Positions 10,101 to 17,854 of a stretch of 64,000 nucleotides of DNA are shown piece by piece. Positions within the stretch are counted from its first letter, which is position 1, and each line of letters starts with the position of its first letter. Where the stretch lies: positions 434,001-498,000 of the forward strand of contig CAVQCJ010000004.1 in assembly GCA_963711005.1 (NCBI GenBank), in the 5' to 3' direction. The translations under genes and the position numbers were made by a program. The notes beneath the pieces were generated by a model, which saw nothing but the letters and a program-made list of their open reading frames with translations, was not told the DNA's origin and did no database searches. The DNA comes from CAVQCJ01 sp963711005. Lineage in GTDB: Bacteria; Actinomycetota; Actinomycetes; Prado026.

Positions 10101-11754
10101 CCGGGTCGAGTCCGGCGAGGAACTGGCTCTGCTGGCCCGCGACGTTCTGGAAGTTGCCGCCGACGTACAACGCGGTTCCGTCGGTCTTGACCGCCATGTC
10201 CTTGATGTACGAGTCCGGCGACGGGTTGAAGGTCGGGTCGACCGTGCCGTCGGTCACCGACAGCTTGGCCAGGTTGTTGCGGGCCACGCCGCCGATGGCG
10301 TTGTACTGGCCGCCGACGAAGATCGAGTTCCCGTCGGCGCTGGCCTTGATGCTCTGGACGTGGTCACCGGTGACGCCAGGGTTGAAGCCGAGGTCGAGCG
10401 CGCCGGTGGCGAGGTCGTACGCCGCGATGTAGCTGCGGCCCACGACGCCGTAGTCCGAGAAGTCACCGGCGACCAGCAGCGAGCCGCCGGTGCGCAGGAG
10501 GACCCGGCCACCGCTGACCCCGGACTTCGGCGCCCGGGCGAGCGACTTCGGGGTCTGCCAGTAGGGGACCACCGAGGTGACCGCCAGGGTCCCGAGGTCG
10601 ACGCGGGCGAGGATGGCCGGTGAGGTCTTCTCCGGGTTCAGCGTGAAGCTGCCGGTCACGTCCAGGCCGGTGGTCCCGTCGAGGGCGATCGCGGACACGT
10701 CTCCGGTCAGGGTCGGGAAGGTCAGCGCGCCGACGGCGTTCGTCGAGGTGCTGATCGAGGCGACGTGCGGGCGGGCCAGTGCGCCCACGGTGGCGAACGA
10801 GCCGGCGAGGTAGAGGTTGGCTCCAGTGCCGTCCAGCAGCAGCTGGTTGATGTGACCGTTGACGGCGACGCTCATCGCGGTCACCGCGCCAGTGGCGCCG
10901 TCGACCTGCGCCAGGTGCTGGCGGGCCATGCCGTTCACCATGGTGAAGTCGCCGCCGAGCCAGACCGACGAGCCCTGAACGGCGAGCGCGTACACCGGCT
11001 GGTTGGTGGTCCCCGGCGCGAACCCGGCCGCGGCCAGCCCCGTAGCCGCAGCGACGGCGCCGAATCGCTTCTGCGTGCTGCTGCCGCCAAGGCTGGTGAA
11101 CGCGCCGCCGACGTACAGGGTGGCCGAGTCGCCGCTGAGCGCGAGCGAGCGCACCGACCCGGCGACGGCGTTGCCGTTCCAGAGCAGGGCTCCGGTGGAG
11201 TCGACCTTGCCGAGCGACACGGCCGCAGAGCCGTTGACGGTGGTGAAGTCGCCGCCCACGTAGACGCCGTCGGGGCCGGCCGCGAGCGCGCGGACCGGGG
11301 CGTCCGTCACGGGGGCCCAGGCGGTGACGGCGCCGGTCGAGTCGACCTGGGCGAGGTTGGTGCGGGCCTGCCCGCCGACGCTGGTGAAGTCGCCGCCGAA
11401 GTAGTAGCCACCGTTGCCGTCGGGCACGGCCGCGTAGACGGCGCCGTTGATGTCCGGGAACGAGCTGCCGAACGTGCTCCCGGCGACGTTGACGAGGCCT
11501 GCCGCCCCGCGCACGCCGGGGCCGACCTGTGTGAACGAGCCACCGACGAAGACCTTGGAGCCGACCTGGGCGATGCTGTAGACGACGCCGTCGGCGAAGG
11601 AGACGGTCTGGTCGCTCGGGCGCGCCGACACGGTGCCGTGCTGGACGTCCACGGAGGCCGTCGCCAGCGGTGCGGCGACTGCGGTCGCGACCAGCATCGC
11701 CCCGGTCAGCCCCGCAATGACCACGCCGGCGACCGTCTTCGACCTGTGCAGCAT
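7153..11754 (-). CDS. Large secreted protein with two beta-propeller regions (DUF5122-like and NHL repeats)
   Basis: A 1533-residue exported protein. The start MLHRSKTVAGVV is chosen because GAGGGG precedes it and it opens a clear signal peptide ending near AAPLATASV. About residues 40-650 hold repeats such as VYVGGDFTTVNG and FVGGSFTQVG, each followed by a line about averages over data, typical of DUF5122/delta-60 propellers. About 785-990 hold Ig-like or DUF11-like beta domains with paired cysteines. About 1000-1200 form an unassigned domain. About 1215-1533 hold six NHL repeats (NLYIADSGNNRVRKV type) that close a propeller at the C terminus. I see no LPXTG or membrane anchor. It probably binds extracellular or cell-surface ligands. 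It separates ilvC from serA and is transcribed against both. Confidence 0.85.
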   Translation of the reverse strand: MLHRSKTVAGVVIAGLTGAMLVATAVAAPLATASVDVQHGTVSARPSDQTVSFADGVVYSIAQVGSKVFVGGSFTQVGPGVRGAAGLVNVAGSTFGSSFPDINGAVYAAVPDGNGGYYFGGDFTSVGGQARTNLAQVDSTGAVTAWAPVTDAPVRALAAGPDGVYVGGDFTTVNGSAAVSLGKVDSTGALLWNGNAVAGSVRSLALSGDSATLYVGGAFTSLGGSSTQKRFGAVAAATGLAAAGFAPGTTNQPVYALAVQGSSVWLGGDFTMVNGMARQHLAQVDGATGAVTAMSVAVNGHINQLLLDGTGANLYLAGSFATVGALARPHVASISTSTNAVGALTFPTLTGDVSAIALDGTTGLDVTGSFTLNPEKTSPAILARVDLGTLAVTSVVPYWQTPKSLARAPKSGVSGGRVLLRTGGSLLVAGDFSDYGVVGRSYIAAYDLATGALDLGFNPGVTGDHVQSIKASADGNSIFVGGQYNAIGGVARNNLAKLSVTDGTVDPTFNPSPDSYIKDMAVKTDGTALYVGGNFQNVAGQQSQFLAGLDPVTGAMLPDFTMPLSGPTNDNSEGGTRAIAISPDQTRLMVIGNFTQIAGQDRPLVAQIDISQHPAVVTAWRTEVYNQPCARGRVGWMRDVDISPDGTTAFIVSSGHIYYPACDSVNSFPMNAAGPDVRPNWTVRIGDTIESVADTGDALYIGGHFRYMDTETLSQQRFHLAALDPTTGHALNWNPGGGGFLGVKVIEDQPAGLFVGGDMDAIGGVAHGRFGFFPAPAPGLVVRKLTSTPWVVAPGQPVTFDIRVENGYGDRSVTLNALTDTRLGDLNGQGTCSVPQTIAAGASYTCSVNDQTNGAALTDIIATTTATADNGSGNVTASDTSDIGSFSSEPSFRLRLASGPWTVTYPQGTVEYGASFLNIDTRNPITVTSLTSPQYGDLSSSCSLPVTIQPSRLVSCHLYLPVGGAVGSAPSFSFTATATTAVGTVKSNGSASITIEPPPSGTPLLYIVGNAAKLTNSEASQRTRLTAGYNVTTIDDDAVTPADTVNQGLVVVAGSVVPTKITALKNIASPVLVERNNALTTMGMADTVGQGNGNVTTASMVTPMHPLAVALNGTQTVNKTAKVGYWAVPGASSTSIQEIAAGQSLEFVYQQGATMWDGTPAADCRIYFSATNSSGFSKQELSLFDRAIAYGSTGCGGNMLWTAIGSSATAYPGDGRVSTAIGLNQPWGIAVNPVTNEVYVADQSNQRVLKVSAAGIVSTVAGTGTAGYNGDNIAATTARLSAPARIAFDAAGNLYIADSGNNRVRKVSTAGIITTVVGSGTSGFSGDGAQATLAKLKTPYDVFPAPDGTLYIADKGNQRIRKVAPNGIITTIAGTGTAGYNGDQIAATSARLNNPYSVTVDSSGNVYIADYDNERVRIIDPTGVIDTFAGIGIPTANGDGGPADQAGLHKPCYVDLMPNGALLISEVNNDRVRLVQDGLISTLAGTGQFGYVGDGGPPVFSTWQRPASTAVDAQGNIWVVDRNNHRVRVINAG

Positions 11755-12068
11755 CGCGTTTCCCCTCGCTCCGACCGCCCCAGCCGGATCCCGTTGTCTG
11801 CGACGCAGGCGCGCGAGACCCCCGGATCGTAGGTTCCTGGGCCGACCCCGGACACACCGGTGGGAGTGGTTCGATCCGGGCCGGCGCCGGATTCGATCCG
11901 TTCGGATGACCCGCGGAAGGGTGCTCCGACACACAGCGTGACTGTCGATCAACCCAGCGTCGCTTGCCCCTGGTCCGGATCGCGGACGTCGTGAAACCGT
12001 TCACAAGGCCGCCGGTACAGTTCGGGGCGTCCGACCGCCCCGACTGCCCCCGCCCGGAGGATGCAGCC

Positions 12069-13667
12069 GTGACCCAGCCCACCCGGCCCGTCGTGCTGAT
12101 CGCCGAGGAGCTCTCGCCGGCGACCATCGAGGCCCTCGGCCCCGACTTCGACATCCGCACCTGCGACGGCGCCGACCGGGCCGAGCTGCTGGCCGCGCTG
12201 GCCGAGGCCGACGCGGTGCTCATCCGTAGCGCCACCAGGATCGACGCCGAGGCACTCGCAGCCGGGCGCCGGCTCAAGGTCGTGGCCAGGGCAGGCGTCG
12301 GCCTGGACAACGTCGACGTCGCGGCCGCCACCCAGGCCGGGGTCATGGTCGTCAACGCCCCGCAGTCGAACATCGTCAGCGCAGCCGAGCTGGCCGTCGG
12401 GTTGCTGATCGCGTCGGCCCGGAACATCGCCCCGGCGCACGCCTCGCTGCGCGCCGGCCAGTGGAAGCGTTCCAAGTACAGCGGCGTGGAGCTGCAGGAC
12501 AAGGTGCTCGGTGTGGTCGGCCTCGGGCGGATCGGGGTCCTGGTCGCGCAGCGGCTGTCCGCGTTCGGCATGCGCGTGCTCGCGTACGACCCGTACGTGC
12601 AGCCTGCGCGCGCCGCGCAGATCGGGGTGCGGCTGGTCGGCCTCGACGAGCTGCTGGCCCAGTCGGACTTCATCACCGTGCACCTTCCCAGGACCGCGGA
12701 GACCGTCGGGCTCATCGGCGATGACGCGCTGCACAAGGTCAAGCCCACGGTCCGCATCGTCAACGCGGCCCGTGGCGGGATCGTGGACGAGGAGGCGCTG
12801 CTGCGCGCCCTGCAGGACGGCCGGGTCGCCGGCGCCGGGCTGGACGTCTACGCGAGCGAGCCCTGCACCGACAGCCCGCTGTTCGCCTTGGACAGTGTGG
12901 TCGCCACCCCGCACCTGGGCGCCAGCACCGACGAGGCGCAGGAGAAGGCCGGCATCGCGGTGGCACGCTCGGTCCGGCTGGCGCTGGCTGGCGAGCTCGT
13001 CCCGGACGCCGTGAACGTGCAGGGCGGGGTCATCGCCGAGGACGTCCGCCCCGGGCTGCCGCTGGCCGAGCGGCTCGGCCGGATCTTCACCGCGCTCGCC
13101 GGCGGGATCGCCACCCGCATCGACGTCGAGATCCGCGGCGAGATCACCGCGCACGACGTCTCGGTGCTCGAGCTGGCCGCGGTCAAGGGTGTGTTCACCG
13201 ACGTCGTCGAGGAGTCGGTGACGTACGTCAACGCGCCTCTGCTGGCCAAGGAGCGCGGCGTCGAGGTCGCGCTGACGACCAGCGACGAGAGCCCGGACCA
13301 CCGCAACCTGCTGACGGTGCGCGGCACGATGCCCGGCGGCGCGGTGGTGTCGGTATCCGGCACGTTGATCGGCCCGCGCCGGATCGAGAAGCTGGTCGAG
13401 GTGGACGGCTTCGACGTCGACCTGGTGCCGGCCGAGCACATGGCGTTCTTCCGGTACCACGACCGGCCCGGCGTCGTCGGCGCCGTGGGTCAGCTGCTCG
13501 GCGACGCCGGGGTCAACATCGGCGGCATGCAGGTGAGCCGGGACGAGCGCGGCGGCCACGCGCTGATGGCGCTGACGGTGGACTCTGCGGTGAGCCCCGG
13601 GACCCTCGCGGCGATCGTCGAGGCGATCGGCGCCGAGTCCGGCCGGGCCGTCGACCTCGCGGACTAG
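12069..13667 (+). CDS. serA: D-3-phosphoglycerate dehydrogenase
   Basis: First step of serine synthesis: 3-phosphoglycerate to 3-phosphohydroxypyruvate with NAD. The protein has 532 residues, the long type known from mycobacteria. Domains in order: substrate and NAD domains (GLGRIGVLVAQRL, NAARGGIVDEEAL, catalytic His in ATPHLGAST), an intervening allosteric substrate-binding domain (about 315-450) and a C-terminal ACT domain (HMAFFRYHDRPGVVGAVGQL) that senses serine in this family. The GTG at 12069 is chosen over upstream starts because CGGAGG lies eight bases before it and homologues begin at this point. It stands alone before leuB. Confidence 0.97.
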   Translation: MTQPTRPVVLIAEELSPATIEALGPDFDIRTCDGADRAELLAALAEADAVLIRSATRIDAEALAAGRRLKVVARAGVGLDNVDVAAATQAGVMVVNAPQSNIVSAAELAVGLLIASARNIAPAHASLRAGQWKRSKYSGVELQDKVLGVVGLGRIGVLVAQRLSAFGMRVLAYDPYVQPARAAQIGVRLVGLDELLAQSDFITVHLPRTAETVGLIGDDALHKVKPTVRIVNAARGGIVDEEALLRALQDGRVAGAGLDVYASEPCTDSPLFALDSVVATPHLGASTDEAQEKAGIAVARSVRLALAGELVPDAVNVQGGVIAEDVRPGLPLAERLGRIFTALAGGIATRIDVEIRGEITAHDVSVLELAAVKGVFTDVVEESVTYVNAPLLAKERGVEVALTTSDESPDHRNLLTVRGTMPGGAVVSVSGTLIGPRRIEKLVEVDGFDVDLVPAEHMAFFRYHDRPGVVGAVGQLLGDAGVNIGGMQVSRDERGGHALMALTVDSAVSPGTLAAIVEAIGAESGRAVDLAD

Positions 13668-13697
13668 CAGCGGCGGTCACCGGCCGCCCACACGTCC

Positions 13698-13735
13698 ATT
13701 CCGGATCGTGAGACGTGGGTTCCGACCCGCGAGAC
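13698..13735 (+). promoter_or_regulatory. Tandem NdgR-like sites before leuB
   Basis: Two 17-base elements 21 bases apart: ATTCCG-GATCG-TGAGAC (13698-13714) and GTTCCG-ACCCG-CGAGAC (13719-13735). Each keeps the GAGAC half-site and 5-base spacer of the ndgR/leuC palindrome and has a degenerate left half. The second lies just before the leuB -10 box, in the spacer where a bound protein would affect RNA polymerase. Confidence 0.5.
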
Positions 13736-13742
13736 GCCGTCG

Positions 13743-13748
13743 TACCCT
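13743..13748 (+). promoter_or_regulatory. Candidate -10 box (TACCCT) for leaderless leuB
   Basis: TACCCT lies seven bases before the leuB ATG, and no Shine-Dalgarno sequence precedes that ATG. The spacing fits a transcript that begins at the start codon. Confidence 0.5.
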
Positions 13749-13755
13749 GGCAGGC

Positions 13756-14808
13756 ATGAGCCGAACCCTGCGGATCGCCGTCGTCGGCGGCGACGGCATC
13801 GGCCCCGAGGTGGTGGCCGAGGGCCTCAAGGTCCTGCGCGCCGTTGCTCCGTCGCAGGGCCTCACGATCGAGACCACCGAGTTCGACCTCGGCGCGCGCC
13901 GCTGGCACGCGACCGGCGAGACGCTCCCCGACTCCGTGCTCGCCGAGCTGCGTGGGCACGACGCAATCCTGCTCGGCGCGGTCGGCGACCCGTCGGTCCC
14001 CAGCGGTGTGCTGGAGCGGGGCCTGCTGCTGCGGCTGCGGTTCGCGCTCGACCACCACGTCAACCTGCGGCCGGTGCGGCTGCTGCCCGGGGTGGTGACC
14101 CCGCTGGCTGGGGTCAAGCCGGGCGATGTCGACATGGTCGTGGTCCGCGAGGGCACCGAGGGTCCGTACGCCGGCTCCGGTGGCTTCCTGCGCCGCGGCA
14201 CGCCGCACGAGATCGCGACCGAGGAGAGCCTGAACACCCGGTACGGCGTGGAGCGCGTGGTCCGGGACGCGTTCGGCCGCGCCGCGGCCCGCCCCCGCCG
14301 ACTGCTGACCCTCGTGCACAAGAACAACGTCCTCACGCACGCCGGCGACCTGTGGACCAGGGCGTTCGCCGAGGTCGGCGCCGAGTTCCCGGATGTTCGG
14401 ACCGAGTACCTGCACGTCGACGCGGCGTCGATGTTCTTCGTCACCCAGCCGCAGCGGTTCGACGTCGTGGTCACCGACAACCTCTTCGGCGACATCCTCA
14501 CCGACCTGGGCGCGGCCATCGCCGGCGGCCTCGGGCTGGCCGCCAGCGGCAACCTGGACGTGAGCGGGACCAACCCGGGCATGTTCGAGCCGGTGCACGG
14601 CTCGGCGCCGGACATCGCCGGCCAGGGCAAGGCGGACCCCACGGCCACGGTGCTCTCGGTCGCGATGCTGCTGGACCACCTGGGCCTGCCGGGGGCCGCC
14701 GCGCAGGTGGACGCGGCCGTCGCCGCCGACCTGGCGGAGCGGGCCGGCACCGGCGCCCGCAGCACCGCCCAGGTAGGCGACGCGCTCGCAGCCCGCGTAC
14801 CGGGCTGA
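13756..14808 (+). CDS. leuB: 3-isopropylmalate dehydrogenase
   Basis: Oxidative decarboxylation of 3-isopropylmalate in leucine synthesis, using NAD and Mg/Mn. It can also act on 3-methylmalate in the citramalate route to isoleucine, which is relevant because cimA lies close by. The protein has 350 residues. Seen: the N-terminal GGDGIGPEVV, substrate Arg residues in the RPVRLLPGV region, and the metal site and family signature FVTDNLFGDILTDLGA-like segment near residues 240-255 (DNLFGDILTD). The ATG at 13756 is chosen because MSRTLRIAVVGGDG matches the first strand and a -10 box lies just before it. Confidence 0.97.
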   Translation: MSRTLRIAVVGGDGIGPEVVAEGLKVLRAVAPSQGLTIETTEFDLGARRWHATGETLPDSVLAELRGHDAILLGAVGDPSVPSGVLERGLLLRLRFALDHHVNLRPVRLLPGVVTPLAGVKPGDVDMVVVREGTEGPYAGSGGFLRRGTPHEIATEESLNTRYGVERVVRDAFGRAAARPRRLLTLVHKNNVLTHAGDLWTRAFAEVGAEFPDVRTEYLHVDAASMFFVTQPQRFDVVVTDNLFGDILTDLGAAIAGGLGLAASGNLDVSGTNPGMFEPVHGSAPDIAGQGKADPTATVLSVAMLLDHLGLPGAAAQVDAAVAADLAERAGTGARSTAQVGDALAARVPG

Positions 14809-14887
14809 CCGAGCGCGGGGCGGGCTGACGCCTGCCCGACCGGCTGGCTACCGTGGTGTCACACGACGAGGCGAGGACCGAGCACCG

Positions 14888-16021
14888 ATGACCGAGCAGA
14901 TCGCAACCGACCGGCGTACCGACGCGACCACGCTGATCGCGCTCAAGCCCACCAGCACCCCGCTGGCCGCGGCCGAGCGCGAGGCCCGGCTGGCCGACCC
15001 CGGGTTCGGCCGGTTCTTCACCGACCACATGGTCACGATCGCCTGGGAGACCGGCCGCGGCTGGCACGACGCCCAGCTGGTGCCGTACGCCGCGGTCTCG
15101 CTGGACCCGGCCGTCATGGTGCTGCACTACGGGCAGGCGATCTTCGAAGGACTCAAGGCCTACCGCCAGCCGGACGGGTCCATCGCGACCTTCCGTCCGG
15201 AGCAGAACGCGCTGCGCTTCCAGCGCTCCGCCCGGCGCCTGGCGATGCCCGAGCTTCCCGAAGAGCTGTTCCTGGCCTCGATCCAGGCGCTGGTCGCGCA
15301 GGACGCGGACTGGGTGCCGTCCGGCGCCGAGCGCTCGCTGTACCTGCGCCCGTTGATGTTCTCCACCGAGGTCGGCCTCGGCGTGCGTCCGTCCTCGTCC
15401 TACCTGTTCGTGCTGATCGCCTCGCCGGCGGGCGCGTACTTCCCGCGCGGGTTGAAGCCGGTGACCGTGTGGCTGTCCGAGGACTACACCCGGGCCGCGC
15501 CGGGCGGGACCGGCGAGGCCAAGTGCGCCGGAAACTACGCGGCCTCGCTGGTGGCCCAGGCGCAGGCCGCCGAGCGCGGGTGCGACCAGGTCGTGTGGCT
15601 CGACGCCGTCGAGCACCGGTACGTGGAGGAGATGGGGGGCATGAACCTCTACTTCGTCTACGGGTCCGGCGCGGACGCCCGCCTGGTCACCCCCGAGCTG
15701 ACCGGCAGCCTGCTGGCCGGCGTGACCCGCGACTCGCTGCTCACGCTCGCCGGCGACCTGGGGTACGTCTCCGGGGCCGGTCGGGTGTCCACGGACGAGT
15801 GGCGGGAGGGCAACGCCAGCGGCGAGCTCACCGAGGTCTTCGCCTGCGGGACCGCTGCCGTGATCACCCCGGTCGGCGCGGTCCGCTGCACCGAGCACGA
15901 GTGGACGGTCGGGGACGGCGGGACCGGGCCGGTCACCGCGCGGCTGCGCCAGGCCCTGCTGGACATCCAGACCGGCGTGGCCCCCGACCGGCACGGCTGG
16001 CTGCACCCGCTGGGTGGCTGA
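14888..16021 (+). CDS. ilvE: Branched-chain amino acid aminotransferase
   Basis: A PLP class IV transaminase that makes valine, leucine and isoleucine from their keto acids with glutamate as donor. The protein has 377 residues. The PLP lysine is Lys212 in GEAKCAGNYAAS, and the cofactor-side motif EEMGGMNLYFVY is present. The ATG at 14888 follows GCGAGGACC. It lies 79 bases after leuB on the same strand. It draws on IlvD and LeuB products, so it belongs functionally with the neighbouring pathway genes. Confidence 0.97.
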   Translation: MTEQIATDRRTDATTLIALKPTSTPLAAAEREARLADPGFGRFFTDHMVTIAWETGRGWHDAQLVPYAAVSLDPAVMVLHYGQAIFEGLKAYRQPDGSIATFRPEQNALRFQRSARRLAMPELPEELFLASIQALVAQDADWVPSGAERSLYLRPLMFSTEVGLGVRPSSSYLFVLIASPAGAYFPRGLKPVTVWLSEDYTRAAPGGTGEAKCAGNYAASLVAQAQAAERGCDQVVWLDAVEHRYVEEMGGMNLYFVYGSGADARLVTPELTGSLLAGVTRDSLLTLAGDLGYVSGAGRVSTDEWREGNASGELTEVFACGTAAVITPVGAVRCTEHEWTVGDGGTGPVTARLRQALLDIQTGVAPDRHGWLHPLGG

Positions 16022-16100
16022 GTCCGGCTGGGGGGCTGGGTCCGGCTGAGTCCGGCTGGTCCGGATCATGGACGGGCTGTCCCGACCGCTGGACGTGTGC

Positions 16101-16106
16101 GACACT
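16101..16106 (+). promoter_or_regulatory. Candidate -10 box for the cimA leader
   Basis: GACACT lies six bases before the GTG of the short leader frame. The ilvB leader has the same arrangement: GACCGT, six bases, start codon. The -35 region (TGTCCC with a 17-base spacer) is weak. Confidence 0.35.
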
Positions 16107-16112
16107 CGGCGC

Positions 16113-16148
16113 GTGCACCGCACCGCGTACAGCAGCGTCATTACCTAG
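16113..16148 (+). CDS. Candidate cimA leader peptide
   Basis: An 11-codon frame, GTG to TAG, encoding VHRTAYSSVIT. It ends in Val-Ile-Thr codons, amino acids linked to the isoleucine pathway, and is followed at once by two hairpins. By analogy with the ilvB leader I propose that ribosome stalling at the Val/Ile codons controls cimA. It is too short to judge by coding statistics, so the call depends on the arrangement. Confidence 0.5.
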   Translation: MHRTAYSSVIT

Positions 16149-16149
16149 C

Positions 16150-16203
16150 GCGCGCCGGGACCCGGTCCCGACGCGCAGGCCTCCCACGACCGTGGGGGGC
16201 CTT
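16150..16203 (+). terminator. Candidate cimA attenuator hairpins
   Basis: Two adjacent hairpins. The first spans 16150-16176: GCGCG and CGGGAC pair with GTCCCG and CGCGC, with one mismatch. The second spans 16177-16202: AGGCCTCCCACG pairs with CGTGGGGGGCCT, 12 bp with one G-T pair, then TTCG. The second could be the terminator and the first a pause or antiterminator element. It ends 31 bases before cimA. Confidence 0.55.
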
Positions 16204-16233
16204 CGTCATTCCCAGGCATTCCAGGGAGCAGCC

Positions 16234-17844
16234 ATGCCGGCCGTGGACGACGCCTTCCACGTCTACGACACCACCCTGCGCGACGGTGCGCAGCAGGAGG
16301 GTCTCAACCTGACGGTCGCCGACAAGCTGACGATCGCCCGGCATCTGGACGAGCTCGGGGTCGGCTTCATCGAGGGCGGCTGGCCGGGGGCGAACCCCAA
16401 GGACACCGAGTTCTTCGCCAGGGCGCGCACCGAGCTGGACCTCAAGCACGCGACGCTGGCCGCCTTCGGCTCCACCCGCCGGCCGGGCGGGAAGGCGGCG
16501 GACGACCCGAGGGTGGCCGCGCTGCGCGACAGCGGCGCGTCCGTGGTGACGCTGGTCGCGAAGGCGTACGACCGGCACGTGGACCTGGCGCTGCGGACCA
16601 CGCTCGAGGAGAACCTCGCGATGATCCGCGACACGGTCGAGCACCTGTCCGGCGCCGGGCAGCGGGTCTTCCTCGACGCGGAGCACTTCTTCGACGGGTA
16701 CCGCTCCGACCCCGCGTACGCGCTGGAGGTCGTCCGCACCGCCGCTGCGGCTGGCGCCGACGTCGTCGCGCTGTGCGACACCAACGGCGGCATGCTGCCG
16801 CCGGAGCTGGCCGAGGTCGTCGCCGAGGTGCTCGCCGCCACGTCCGCCCGGCTCGGCATCCACTGCCACGACGACACCGCGTGCGCCGTGGCCAACACGC
16901 TCGCCGCGGTGGACGCCGGCGTCACGCACGTCCAGGGCACGGCCAACGGCTACGGCGAGCGGTCCGGCAACGCGAACCTGTTCAGCGTGGTCGCGAACCT
17001 GCAGCTCAAGAAGGGACGCACAGTGGTCCCGGAGGGCGCCCTCGGCGAGCTGACCCGGATCGCGCACGCGGTCTCCGAGGTCACCAACGTGTCGCCGAAC
17101 CAGCACCAGCCGTACGTCGGCCTGTCGGCCTTCGCCCACAAGGCCGGCCTGCACGCCAGCGCGGTCAAGGTCGACCCGATGCTGTACCAGCACGTCGACC
17201 CGGCCCGGGTCGGCAACGACACCCGGATGCTGGTGTCCGACATGGCCGGCCGGGCCAGCATCGAGCTCAAGGGCCGCGAGCTCGGCTACGAGCTGGGGGA
17301 CGACCGCGAGGTGCTGTCCAGGGTCGTCGACCGGGTGAAGGAGATGGAGGCCCGGGGGTTCACCTTCGAGGCCGCTGACGCCTCGTTCGAGCTGCTGCTG
17401 CGCGACGAGGTCACCGGCCACCGGCTTCGCCACTTCACGGTGGAGTCGTGGCGGGCGATCGTCGAGCAGGGGCCCGACGGCGAGGTACGCAGCGAGGCCA
17501 CCGTGAAGGTGCACGCCGGCGGGCAGCGGATCGTCGCGACCGGCGAGGGGAACGGTCCGGTCAACGCGCTGGACCAGGCGCTGCGGCAGGCGCTGAAGAA
17601 CAGCTTCCCCGAGCTGGACCGGCTCGAGCTGGTCGACTACAAGGTCCGGATCCTGGAGGGGTCGCAGGGCACGAGCGCGATCACGCGGGTGCTGGTCGAG
17701 ACCTCAGACGGGGAGAGCGAGTGGGACACCGTCGGCGTCCATGAGAACGTCATCGCCGCCTCCTGGATGGCACTGGAGGACGCGGTCGCGTACGGGCTGC
17801 TGCGCGCCGGACGGGACGCCGGGGCGTCGGACGGCGCCGGGTAG
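16234..17844 (+). CDS. cimA: (R)-citramalate synthase
   Basis: Condenses pyruvate with acetyl-CoA to citramalate, which gives 2-ketobutyrate for isoleucine without threonine deaminase. The protein has 536 residues, as in the CimA (TIGR00977-type) group of the isopropylmalate synthase family. Seen: the catalytic start VYDTTLRDGAQQEG, the metal and substrate helix region, ALCDTNGGMLPPEL, the HCHDDTACAVANT metal site, and a C-terminal LeuA-type regulatory dimer domain (about 400-536), the site of isoleucine feedback. It resembles CimA rather than LeuA in its length and in LRDGAQQEG. The ATG at 16234 follows GGGAG. A transcription attenuator probably controls it. Confidence 0.93.
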   Translation: MPAVDDAFHVYDTTLRDGAQQEGLNLTVADKLTIARHLDELGVGFIEGGWPGANPKDTEFFARARTELDLKHATLAAFGSTRRPGGKAADDPRVAALRDSGASVVTLVAKAYDRHVDLALRTTLEENLAMIRDTVEHLSGAGQRVFLDAEHFFDGYRSDPAYALEVVRTAAAAGADVVALCDTNGGMLPPELAEVVAEVLAATSARLGIHCHDDTACAVANTLAAVDAGVTHVQGTANGYGERSGNANLFSVVANLQLKKGRTVVPEGALGELTRIAHAVSEVTNVSPNQHQPYVGLSAFAHKAGLHASAVKVDPMLYQHVDPARVGNDTRMLVSDMAGRASIELKGRELGYELGDDREVLSRVVDRVKEMEARGFTFEAADASFELLLRDEVTGHRLRHFTVESWRAIVEQGPDGEVRSEATVKVHAGGQRIVATGEGNGPVNALDQALRQALKNSFPELDRLELVDYKVRILEGSQGTSAITRVLVETSDGESEWDTVGVHENVIAASWMALEDAVAYGLLRAGRDAGASDGAG

Positions 17845-17854
17845 CCTGACGCCC

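Noticed and set aside
16022..16058. Three GTCCGGCTG copies after the ilvE stop as a regulatory array
   Set aside because: The spacing is irregular (18 and 10 bases) and the motif is simple GC-rich sequence. It could be chance or slippage.
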